Assembly: GCA_963377175.1 (NCBI GenBank) | Contig: CAUJNA010003798.1 | Coordinates: forward strand, 294,001-358,000 | DNA from: Effrenium voratum | Taxonomy: Eukaryota; Sar; Dinophyceae; Suessiales; Symbiodiniaceae | DNA: 64,000 bases | Direction: 5' to 3' | In this document: piece by piece, positions 17,210-24,020 of the stretch | Position numbering within the stretch: the first letter of the stretch is position 1 | Layout: every line of letters begins with the position of its first letter | The notes under the pieces: generated by a model | Database searches by the model: none | What the model saw: only the letters and a program-made list of their open reading frames with translations | What the model was told of the DNA's origin: nothing | Program-made: the position numbers and the translations under genes

Positions 17210-19978
17210 ATGCCTTCAATAAATTTAACAAACTTTGAGAATGTTGTAGCGCACACAATTAGCGAAATAAATGATACAGGAATACAAGATATAAAGACCA
17301 TATACGCCAGTCAAACAGATATAATTGATTTACTCAACAATAAAGCAGACCAAGTAGATACTTACACAAAAGCACAGGTTGACGCTAATTTTTATGATAT
17401 AACTCAATCATATAACAAAACAGAAGTTAATGTATTATCAAATAATATTAGTTCAAATGCTTATTTCATTATGAATAATACAGCAACAATAGCAAGTAAT
17501 TTAGTTAATGTTTCATCAAATACATTTTTAATAGGTAATCTGACAATAACTTCAAATACAAATTTTAATAATATTTCATCAACTACACATTTAATAAATA
17601 ATTTAAATTCTACTATAACGACTAATTTTAATAATATTAGTTCTAATACTAATTTAATTAATACAAATTTTAATAATATTTCTTCAAACACTACTTTAAT
17701 AAATACAAATATTAATAATACTTCATCAAATACACATTTAATAAATAATTTGAATTCTACTGTAACAACTAATTTTAATAATATTTCATCAAATTCTCAT
17801 TTAATATCTCAATTACAAACAGGTTCATTTAATGAAGCAGATTATTATAATAAAATAACAACTAATAATTTATTATCAGAAAAGTTAAACACATCAGTAT
17901 TAAATAATACATTCATACATAATATAACAACTACTGCAACTTTCAAAATAGCAGAATTTGGAAATTATAACAATTTGATTGAAATGTATAATAATTATTT
18001 TGACAGTTATGTTTATGGAAGTTTGACTGGTTCAACTATGTTTTTGAATCAAAGAGGTTTTGGAGATGTAGAAATTAATAATTCTTCAACTTTTCAAAAT
18101 GATAAAATATTATTAAATCATAATACCACAATATTAAGTAATTTACAAGTATCTGGTTTATTTTCGTGTTCATCTATTTTAGATATAGCAGGTTCAGATG
18201 CTCGTTATGTTTTACAATCAGATGGATTAAGTGGATTAATAACGGGAAATACAAATACAATTAATTCAATAATTTCAAATGATAGCGCACAAGATACAGT
18301 AATAAGTCAAAAATTAGACAAAGTTAATACAACTGCGCAAACAGTAAACTCTCCAATAATACTTAGTTTAACAGATAATACTAATCCAATATTTAGAATC
18401 CAGGACGCAGTTAGTTACCAAAGACTCGAATTTAAAAGAGGATGCCAGTTAGACTCTTACCAAGGACTAACAGGTGCTACTCCTTATAGATTATGGTTAG
18501 GATGGAATACAGGAGATGTTATTATTGGAAGACCCAATAATGCTTCAAGAATTACAATTAATGGTAATGTTCATACTTCATACAATTTTGCTCAAGCACA
18601 TGGAACATCATATTTTGAAGGTGCTGTTTATATGAAAGGTAATTTATTTACAAATAATGATTTTTCAACAGATATTAAAACAAAAATTGATAATATCAAT
18701 ACTTCAATAAATGGACTAGAACCATATTTAGAAACATATACACCAGATGCAACAGAAGGTTTTTATATACATCATCCTAATTTTGTTGCTGTTAGCGTTG
18801 GTGATATTACTAATGCCAGTAATCAATATATGATGTGTGATGGATTGGTGAATAAAACTATTTTTAGTAAGCCCGTTGATGTGTTAGGTAATATTTATAC
18901 GAATGCTGATGTTAATTGTGATAATGTTAATATTGCTACTGATGGTAAATTAACAATTGATACAAATTGTGAATTATATAGATATGTTAGTGCTTTTTCA
19001 TCTTTTGATATGAGGAATACCGATGCTAATTCTTCAATTAGATTTATTTGTGGAGATCCTGCCGTTCAATCTAATATAGTTGGAGCAGTTAATATTTCTA
19101 CCGGATGGACTTTTAACACTTCTACTGCTGATGTAATGGGTAATTTATTTGCTGATCATATTTATGTTAAAACTAATGGAGCATTAAGAAGTAATCATAT
19201 AGCGCCTAATGGTGGAACATTAGTAACAGTTGATACTAACTTAGCAGTTCAAAATGCATATTTAGCAACTAATACCATTCAATCATTTGATTTAACAACG
19301 GTTTCATGTTTGAATAATATTTCAATGACTACTGGAACAGATCTAAAGATGGGAACAAGTGAAATATCAACTTATTACGATGGAACTAGTTTATCTACAA
19401 TTGATGTAATATTCAGAACATCAAACACGGCGTTTAGAGTTGCTGATAGTTCTACTACCCCTTCTGTTTTATTATCTATTGATAAGACATTTGGAACAAC
19501 AGTAAATACTGAAAGTTTTACAAATAATGCTCCATCGACTTTTAATGAAAATGTAACAGTTGTTAACACAAAAACATTATTTGTAAATGATATTCAAGAT
19601 GCTTCAGGCGATGCTATTGATATTACCGCTGGGACAGTAACCATAAATGGAAGTTTAATAGACAACTCTGATGCAAGATTGAAATATGATGTAGATTTAT
19701 TAAAAAGTAATTGTATTAGTATGATTAAGAAATTCAAACCTAAAAAATTCAAAAGAAAAGATAGAGACAATAAGGATGCAATCCATATAGGTTATATTGC
19801 TGATGATTTATTAAAAGCAGTTCCGAAAGAAATTAGTAATGTAGTTCATACCGAACGTGAATATTTAGGTATTGAATATACAAAAGTTCCAATATTATTA
19901 CATAAAGCTTTACTGGAAGTGATAGATAAAGTTGAAAAATTAGAAAAAGAAATTAAGGAATTGAAAAAAACAATCTAA
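17210..19978 (+). CDS. Trimeric fibre with C-terminal peptidase S74 chaperone
   Basis: 922 residues, a likely receptor-binding fibre. Residues 1-90 include phage-fibre-like coiled-coil segments (TYTKAQVDANFY, YNKTEVN). Residues ~90-205 are tandem units of NNISSNTNLIN type, encoded by near-identical repeated DNA at 17500-17815. About 205-815 is Asn/Thr/Ser-rich beta structure, probably a trimeric shaft and receptor-binding head. From S820 (SDARLK) to the end is an intramolecular chaperone of endosialidase type. Ser820 and Lys825 match the catalytic Ser-Lys pair that cuts this domain off after trimerisation. A final coiled coil (KVEKLEKEIKELKK) follows. It directly follows the capsid gene; the start is preceded by TAATATATA. 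Confidence 0.88.
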   Translation: MPSINLTNFENVVAHTISEINDTGIQDIKTIYASQTDIIDLLNNKADQVDTYTKAQVDANFYDITQSYNKTEVNVLSNNISSNAYFIMNNTATIASNLVNVSSNTFLIGNLTITSNTNFNNISSTTHLINNLNSTITTNFNNISSNTNLINTNFNNISSNTTLINTNINNTSSNTHLINNLNSTVTTNFNNISSNSHLISQLQTGSFNEADYYNKITTNNLLSEKLNTSVLNNTFIHNITTTATFKIAEFGNYNNLIEMYNNYFDSYVYGSLTGSTMFLNQRGFGDVEINNSSTFQNDKILLNHNTTILSNLQVSGLFSCSSILDIAGSDARYVLQSDGLSGLITGNTNTINSIISNDSAQDTVISQKLDKVNTTAQTVNSPIILSLTDNTNPIFRIQDAVSYQRLEFKRGCQLDSYQGLTGATPYRLWLGWNTGDVIIGRPNNASRITINGNVHTSYNFAQAHGTSYFEGAVYMKGNLFTNNDFSTDIKTKIDNINTSINGLEPYLETYTPDATEGFYIHHPNFVAVSVGDITNASNQYMMCDGLVNKTIFSKPVDVLGNIYTNADVNCDNVNIATDGKLTIDTNCELYRYVSAFSSFDMRNTDANSSIRFICGDPAVQSNIVGAVNISTGWTFNTSTADVMGNLFADHIYVKTNGALRSNHIAPNGGTLVTVDTNLAVQNAYLATNTIQSFDLTTVSCLNNISMTTGTDLKMGTSEISTYYDGTSLSTIDVIFRTSNTAFRVADSSTTPSVLLSIDKTFGTTVNTESFTNNAPSTFNENVTVVNTKTLFVNDIQDASGDAIDITAGTVTINGSLIDNSDARLKYDVDLLKSNCISMIKKFKPKKFKRKDRDNKDAIHIGYIADDLLKAVPKEISNVVHTEREYLGIEYTKVPILLHKALLEVIDKVEKLEKEIKELKKTI

Positions 19979-19991
19979 ATAATAATATATA

Positions 19992-20201
19992 ATGGGTATT
20001 GGTCAAAGTAAAAACGATGAAAATAACAGTATGGAAGACATTAAGAATTTAAGAGTAGATGAAAAAACAAGAGCGGATACTTTAATAATTAAATCTATTC
20101 AAGAATGTGTGGCGCGAATAGAAAAATTAGAAAGTCAAAAATCGGACAAACTAATATATAAATTACCAAATTTACAGTTTTGCAACGCTTCATTAATTTA
20201 A
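19992..20201 (+). CDS. Small putatively N-myristoylated coiled-coil protein
   Basis: 69 residues. MGIGQSK fits the myristoylation rule: Gly after the initiator and Ser at position 6. A helical charged middle (SIQECVARIEKLESQKSDK) follows. Such proteins attach to membranes or to the inner face of virion membranes. It starts 13 bases after the fibre stop with ATATATAATG between, so it probably belongs to the late group. The acylation is predicted only. Confidence 0.55.
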   Translation: MGIGQSKNDENNSMEDIKNLRVDEKTRADTLIIKSIQECVARIEKLESQKSDKLIYKLPNLQFCNASLI

Positions 20202-20207
20202 ATCAAA

Positions 20208-20232
20208 AACATTAAACAATAAATTTAATGTT
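20208..20232. terminator. Hairpin between convergent genes
   Basis: AACATTAAA pairs perfectly with TTTAATGTT over a 7-base loop. It lies between the stop of the 19992-20201 gene and the stop of the packaging ATPase, so it can serve both strands. Confidence 0.6.
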
Positions 20233-21001
20233 ATTGATTAGTTATTTTCAAATATTGTGAAAAGTTGTTCATAAACATTTTATCTGGGTTCTTTTCTAAA
20301 AGGTTAATATATAAAAAACTATGCGGTTCATCAGTGGCAGTCTCATATATTTTATAAATTAGTTTCTTGCTTTCATGTAAATTATCGCTTCTAACAATTG
20401 CTGATAATTCATCTTGCAATATTTCTATCTCTTTAAAATTTCTAACTTTATAATAAAACAAATGACTTATATTTACTCTAATAATTGGTGGCACGGTTGA
20501 TGATTTTTGAAGACTGACAAGCGTTGATATTCCACTATGACGTCCCCTACAGAATAAAGAATTTAACAATTTGTTATTTCTTGTTATTGCTGGATTATCA
20601 GATACATCATCCAAAATTACCAAAATATTAAATAATTTCTTCGTTCCTTGTTTTTTCTGGTATTCAATTATTTTATTTTGAGTTTCTATAACTCTTTCTA
20701 AATCTTCAACATTGAACTCATCCCACCAACACGGTTCTTTATCATTATCTACTTTCAAACCTTCTTTAATGTATTTTTTAACAGGCAACCAAATGCTATC
20801 CAAATTTACAGATGGGGACCAGATAAAAATTCTTTCATATGCTCCTCTATAAATATCAAGTATCATTGATACAAGTAGCGTGCTCTTTCCAGAGCCTGAC
20901 GGCCCTACAATCATAGCTCTCATCGGCAATTTAGGGACGACCTCGTGCTTGCTTTGCTTAAAGTCATATTTGATTTCGTCAATTGGTTTTACATCAGGCA
21001 T
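20231..21001 (-). CDS. DNA-packaging ATPase (FtsK/HerA, A32-like)
   Basis: 256 residues. It pumps the viral genome into the capsid. Walker A is GPSGSGKST at 33-41 (Lys39). Walker B is ILVILDDVSD with D131/D132. A downstream segment, CRGRHSGISTLVSLQKSS, has the arginine and the Gln sensor pattern of poxvirus A32-like ATPases. The length is normal for Polinton-like and virophage packaging ATPases. It is transcribed toward the fibre cluster and shares a hairpin with it. All motifs are present. Confidence 0.92.
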   Translation of the reverse strand: MPDVKPIDEIKYDFKQSKHEVVPKLPMRAMIVGPSGSGKSTLLVSMILDIYRGAYERIFIWSPSVNLDSIWLPVKKYIKEGLKVDNDKEPCWWDEFNVEDLERVIETQNKIIEYQKKQGTKKLFNILVILDDVSDNPAITRNNKLLNSLFCRGRHSGISTLVSLQKSSTVPPIIRVNISHLFYYKVRNFKEIEILQDELSAIVRSDNLHESKKLIYKIYETATDEPHSFLYINLLEKNPDKMFMNNFSQYLKITNQ

Positions 21002-21051
21002 AATAAAATAATATTAAAGATATTTAGAAAATTATTTATAATTAATATTAA

Positions 21052-21176
21052 ATGGAACATCGTTATGTTATGAGTGGCGGTAAATAACATAATGGAACAG
21101 GTTTTCCATTGCTTCAATCAATAAGCATTGAAGATAATTAGTTTTGTGTATTGCTCGCGTGTGCAATGAAAACCCA
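21052..21176 (+). ncRNA. Possible structured RNA in ATPase upstream region
   Basis: Two stems lie side by side. TTATGTTAT / ATAACATAA pairs perfectly (21063-21071 with 21084-21092). GGTTTTCCATTGC pairs with GCAATGAAAACC with one bulge (21100-21112 with 21163-21174) and encloses a CTTCAAT / ATTGAAG hairpin (21112-21118 with 21127-21133). ATGGAACA is repeated at 21052 and 21092. The spacer is GC-richer than other viral spacers. An 11-codon ORF also lies there. It could be an RNA, an operator or a 5' leader. Confidence 0.35.
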
Positions 21177-21252
21177 AGTGCTGTGCCCCACCAATATTCT
21201 ATTATGCATGAAAATAATAAGATCAATTAGAATAATTTATCTTATTATTTAT

Positions 21253-21441
21253 ATGGATAGAAGTTATTCAGATTATATTGATATAATAGATGAAGTAGAG
21301 AATATAGAACAAGTAATAATAACTGACAACAGATGTAAGAAAGTATGCTTTTATACATTAGAATTAATAAAATTAGGAATGCAATATATCAAAAATAAAA
21401 ATGTAAATATTAATATAAATGCCAAGAAAGAAAAAGAGTAA
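21253..21441 (+). CDS. Small acidic protein, unknown
   Basis: 62 residues, not recognised. I chose the ATG at 21253 (MDRSYSDYIDIIDEVENIEQ). Codons further upstream run through the structured spacer and read unlike the rest. The N-terminus is acidic, the tail basic (NAKKEKE), and two Cys lie near the middle (RCKKVC). It overlaps the next gene by 23 bases, which suggests one transcript. Confidence 0.5.
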   Translation: MDRSYSDYIDIIDEVENIEQVIITDNRCKKVCFYTLELIKLGMQYIKNKNVNININAKKEKE

Positions 21442-21652
21442 AAGCAAAGAAAGACCAATGCCAGATATTGAAGCTCGGAAAAAAACAACGGAAAGTGTTA
21501 AATCAAAGGGTGAAAGTAAAGCTGTAAAATGCGATAAATGTAATCATGTTATGAATTTTAAGAATGAATTGACGGTAGATAAAAAAGATGGTGTTAAGGT
21601 TAGTTGTGTCCCATGTATGTTTTCTTTTAAAAAAAACAGACAAATATTTTAA
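21419..21652 (+). CDS. Small zinc-ribbon protein
   Basis: 77 residues. A Lys/Arg-rich start (MPRKKKSKSKERPMP) leads into CDKC and, about 27 residues later, CVPC, which together would hold one zinc in a ribbon fold. Basic tail plus zinc ribbon suggests nucleic-acid binding, perhaps in transcription. It overlaps the upstream gene and is followed by a strong hairpin at 21685-21721. Confidence 0.6.
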   Translation: MPRKKKSKSKERPMPDIEARKKTTESVKSKGESKAVKCDKCNHVMNFKNELTVDKKDGVKVSCVPCMFSFKKNRQIF

Positions 21653-21684
21653 TATTCAGAAAAAATCAGGAGGCGATATGGTTA

Positions 21685-21721
21685 TTGAAACTAACGAACA
21701 TTTGATTAATGTTAGTTTCAA
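21685..21721 (+). terminator. 11-bp perfect hairpin
   Basis: TTGAAACTAAC pairs perfectly with GTTAGTTTCAA over a 15-base loop, 33 bases past the zinc-ribbon stop. About 100 bases of AT-rich spacer with no gene follow before the next start. Confidence 0.55.
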
Positions 21722-21820
21722 CAGGGACATAAGTTAGTATTTAAAGAGTAGATTTTACATTAAATCAATTTTATAAATAAATAAGTAAATAAATAATATC
21801 TAATTATTTGTATAATCATA

Positions 21821-22153
21821 ATGCCAACTATGAATAGAGAAGACCATAGAGTTATAACTTTTGACGATGAAGAAATTAAAGACCTATTCAATGGTGATGA
21901 AAACTTTGCTAAACAATTGAGCGAAGAATATTTTTATTGGTTTGATGCTAAATTCAATGATAAATATTTTATGAAAGGTATAACTAAACCGGATAAATTT
22001 GATAAAATATTGAACTTTTTTGAAATTACAGGTGACGAGGAAGGTTTAATAAAAATGAACAATAAAATTGGTGAAAGACTGTTAGAATATAATTTATTTA
22101 CATATATAACATTAGATTATTCAGGTAAACTGTATAATAAAACGCATAAATAA
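21821..22153 (+). CDS. Small acidic protein, unknown
   Basis: 110 residues, not recognised. It is acidic and aromatic (HRVITFDDEEIKDLF, EEYFYWFDAKFNDKYF), probably a compact alpha/beta fold. No Cys cluster or membrane segment is visible. The start follows an AT-rich leader; the next gene begins 40 bases after its stop. Confidence 0.55.
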   Translation: MPTMNREDHRVITFDDEEIKDLFNGDENFAKQLSEEYFYWFDAKFNDKYFMKGITKPDKFDKILNFFEITGDEEGLIKMNNKIGERLLEYNLFTYITLDYSGKLYNKTHK

Positions 22154-22193
22154 ATATTTAAATAAATAATTATATAAATAAATATATATAGAA

Positions 22194-22523
22194 ATGTCTG
22201 AAGTTGAGAATGATGCTATTACTGAACTATCAAAGAAAATAATGACAGTTAGTAAAAATGTTAAACTGTTGTACGAGATGATAAAAACTATTGACCAGAA
22301 ACTTGATGCAAAGGCAAACGAACCAAAAGATAACAATGAAGAGAAGGAAAAGATTGACAAAATCTTTGAAAAGAAAGGGATAGGCAGACCCAGCGGTGAT
22401 TATGACACGAAGCGTAAAAAATATTGTGATATGTTAAATAAGGGACAAATCAAAAGTCCAAAAGAACAAACATTAGAATACTATAAGATTATTAAGGAAG
22501 ATGATAAATATGTATATTTCTAA
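22194..22523 (+). CDS. Small coiled-coil protein with GRPSGD motif
   Basis: 109 residues, not recognised. A helical N-terminal half (LSKKIMTVSKNVKLLYEMIK) is followed by a Lys/Glu segment, then KKGIGRPSGDYDTKRKKY. The GRP core with flanking basics resembles an AT-hook. It starts after ATATATATAGAA, the late-type upstream sequence, and lies just before the DNA methyltransferase. A DNA-binding role is a guess. Confidence 0.55.
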   Translation: MSEVENDAITELSKKIMTVSKNVKLLYEMIKTIDQKLDAKANEPKDNNEEKEKIDKIFEKKGIGRPSGDYDTKRKKYCDMLNKGQIKSPKEQTLEYYKIIKEDDKYVYF

Positions 22524-22553
22524 AACATTATCTAAATCATTCTAATAAACAAT

Positions 22554-23167
22554 ATGAATTTATTAGAATTATTTTGTGGAACTGGAAGTGTAGGAACCAT
22601 AGCAAAGTCATTAGGTTTTAATGTCATCTCATTAGACTTGAAAAATGCTGATATTAATTGTGATATTTTGGAATGGGATTATAAACAATTTGACAGAAAC
22701 CATTTTGATTTTATTTGGAGCAGTCCCCCGTGCACTGAATATAGTGTAGCAAAAACTAGGGGAATTAGGAATATTGAATATGCTAATAGTATAGTTTTAA
22801 AAACTATTGAGATTATCAAATATTTTAATCCTAGATATTTGTAATCGAAAATCCTCAAACTGGATTATTAAAAAATCAGGAGTTTATGAATGAGTTTGAG
22901 TTTAAAGATGTTGATTATTGCAAATATGGATTTAATTACAGAAAACGCACTAGACTTTGGAATAACATTACGAATTGGACTCCTAGAGATTTATGTAATA
23001 GAGATTGTGGAAAAATAAGGAATACTAAACATATTGAAACTGCGCAACGACTGCCATCAAAAACTAAAGCAGAATGGGGAGATAATTATGTAATACATAA
23101 GCAGGAAGATTTATTCAAAATACCTGCTGAATTGATTTGTGAGATTTTGACGAGTTTGACGGACTAA
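22554..23167 (+). pseudogene. DNA cytosine-5 methyltransferase, frame-broken
   Basis: A short C5 methyltransferase of about 200 residues. The first part (22554-22844) has motif I (LLELFCGTGSVG), which binds S-adenosylmethionine, and motif IV with the catalytic Cys60 (SSPPCTEYS). A stop at 22842-22844 interrupts it. The frame one base over continues at once with the expected ENPQTG segment, then DVDYCKYGFNYRKRTRLW and later HIETAQRLP, through to 23167. The break sits at the TTT of 22838-22840, where one T appears to be missing. It may be real decay or a sequencing slip. Viral methyltransferases of this kind can protect or mark the genome. Confidence 0.82.
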
Positions 23168-23185
23168 GGAAACGAGTTTGGGGTT

Positions 23186-23447
23186 GGGATGGGGCATCCC
23201 CAAAAGCTGGGATGGGGCATCCCCAAACAATGAAATTTTGGGATGGGCATCCCCAAACAATGAAATTTTGGGATGGGGCATCCCCAAACAATGAAATTTT
23301 GGGATGGGGCATCCCCAAAAGCTGGGATGGGGCATCCCCAAAAGCTGGGATGGGGCATCCCCAAAAGCTGGGATGGGGCATCCCCAAAAGCTGGGATGGG
23401 GCATCCCCAAAAGCTGGGATGGGGCATCCCCAAAAGCTGGGATGGAT
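23186..23447 (+). repeat. Tandem array of GC-rich palindromes at right end
   Basis: Ten units plus a partial one start with GGGATGGGGCATCCCC. Seven continue with AAAAGCT (23-bp unit) and three with AAACAATGAAATTTT (~31-bp unit). Each unit folds as GGGATG-GGG-CATCCC. The array is far GC-richer than the rest of the element and ends 25 bases before the right inverted repeat; the left end has no counterpart. The apparent reading frames across it are repeat artefacts. Confidence 0.9.
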
Positions 23448-23471
23448 GAAAAATGACAAGTTGATATTTAT

Positions 23472-23691
23472 TTAACCCATAAACCTTACAATAAAAAACA
23501 TTGTAAGATTTATGTTTTGAAATTATGGGGATTTTATATTTTGGGATTTTGGGAAAATATATTTTAGGGATTTGGGATTTTGGGATTTAGGTGGTAAAAT
23601 TGGTTGAGGTGGCGTGCCCCTGTTGGTTAATATGGTTGAAGTGGTTGACTGAGGGGATTTTATCTGAACTGGGGCATGCCCTTTGGTAGGT
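23472..23691 (-). repeat. Right terminal inverted repeat of the provirus (220 bp)
   Basis: Mirror copy of 2861-3080. The terminal bases read GGTAGGT into the TCTAG duplication. It adjoins a GC-rich tandem palindrome array on the inner side. Confidence 0.95.
23478..23514. terminator. Hairpin in right inverted repeat
   Basis: Copy of the 3038-3074 hairpin carried by the right inverted repeat. It could end transcription leaving the methyltransferase and repeat array. Confidence 0.45.
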
Positions 23692-23696
23692 TCTAG
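23692..23696. repeat. Target-site duplication, right copy
   Basis: TCTAG matches 2856-2860. Deleting the element and one copy gives a host sequence reading TTCTAGGGCCC, which runs into a truncated CTAGGTCC-family repeat. Confidence 0.8.
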
Positions 23697-23750
23697 GGCC
23701 CCCCCGGTTAGTGCCCTTCTCTCCCCTTTTCTGGGGAGGGTTCCACCAAA
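23693..23750 (+). repeat. Truncated CTAGGTCC-family repeat at the provirus edge
   Basis: CTAGGGCCCCCCCGGTTAGTGCCCTTCTCTCCCC and the following GGGGAGGGTTCC match the 5' half of the ~110-bp family found at 57746 and elsewhere. The provirus joined exactly at its first bases. Confidence 0.65.
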
Positions 23751-23878
23751 ATTCGCCGACAGGAAAAAAGGAAGCGGTACCCGAAATTCTAAGAAATTCT
23801 CTGCTGAAAAAGTTAGCCTATTCTAAGAAATTCCAAGAAAAGTTAGCCTACAAAAAAACACTCTCTACTGGAGCGCCT

Positions 23879-24020
23879 TCCCAGGCTGCCTTCTTCGCCT
23901 TGACCCTGCGCCGCGCCGGGTCCGGGTCCACGCCGCGGCGGGCCTTCGCGGCGGGACCGGCGACGGCTGAGGCGGCGGAAGCGGAAGCGGAAGCGGACGC
24001 CGAAGCGGCAGGCAGAGGGG
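23879..24020 (+). CDS. Exon-like island (unassigned), Ala/Glu-rich
   Basis: A GC-rich island after a CCCAG site. One plus frame reads LTLRRAGSGSTPRRAFAAGP followed by an Ala/Glu-rich run. A minus frame is Arg-rich and also open. The low complexity makes coding uncertain. It is the first host island right of the provirus. Confidence 0.3.

Larger units (their letters stand above)
2861..23691. mobile_element. Integrated Polinton-like virus / virophage-type provirus
   Basis: A 20.8-kb AT-rich, gene-dense, intronless block lies in GC-richer, exon-poor host DNA. It is bounded by 220-bp inverted repeats and a 5-bp target duplication. It encodes the hallmark set of the Polinton/virophage lineage: rve integrase, family B polymerase-helicase, FtsK/HerA packaging ATPase, double jelly-roll major capsid protein and penton-like minor capsid protein. 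It also carries a lipase, a fibre and a DNA methyltransferase. No adenovirus-type maturation protease was recognised, which separates it from classical Mavericks and Mavirus. The integrated unit looks complete. Two genes have single-base frame breaks in homopolymers, which could be decay or assembly error. Confidence 0.95.

Noticed and set aside
23186..23447. CRISPR-like regular repeats
   Set aside because: Units are head-to-tail with no unique spacers; the spacers are themselves two repeated types. It is a tandem palindrome array in a eukaryotic virus.
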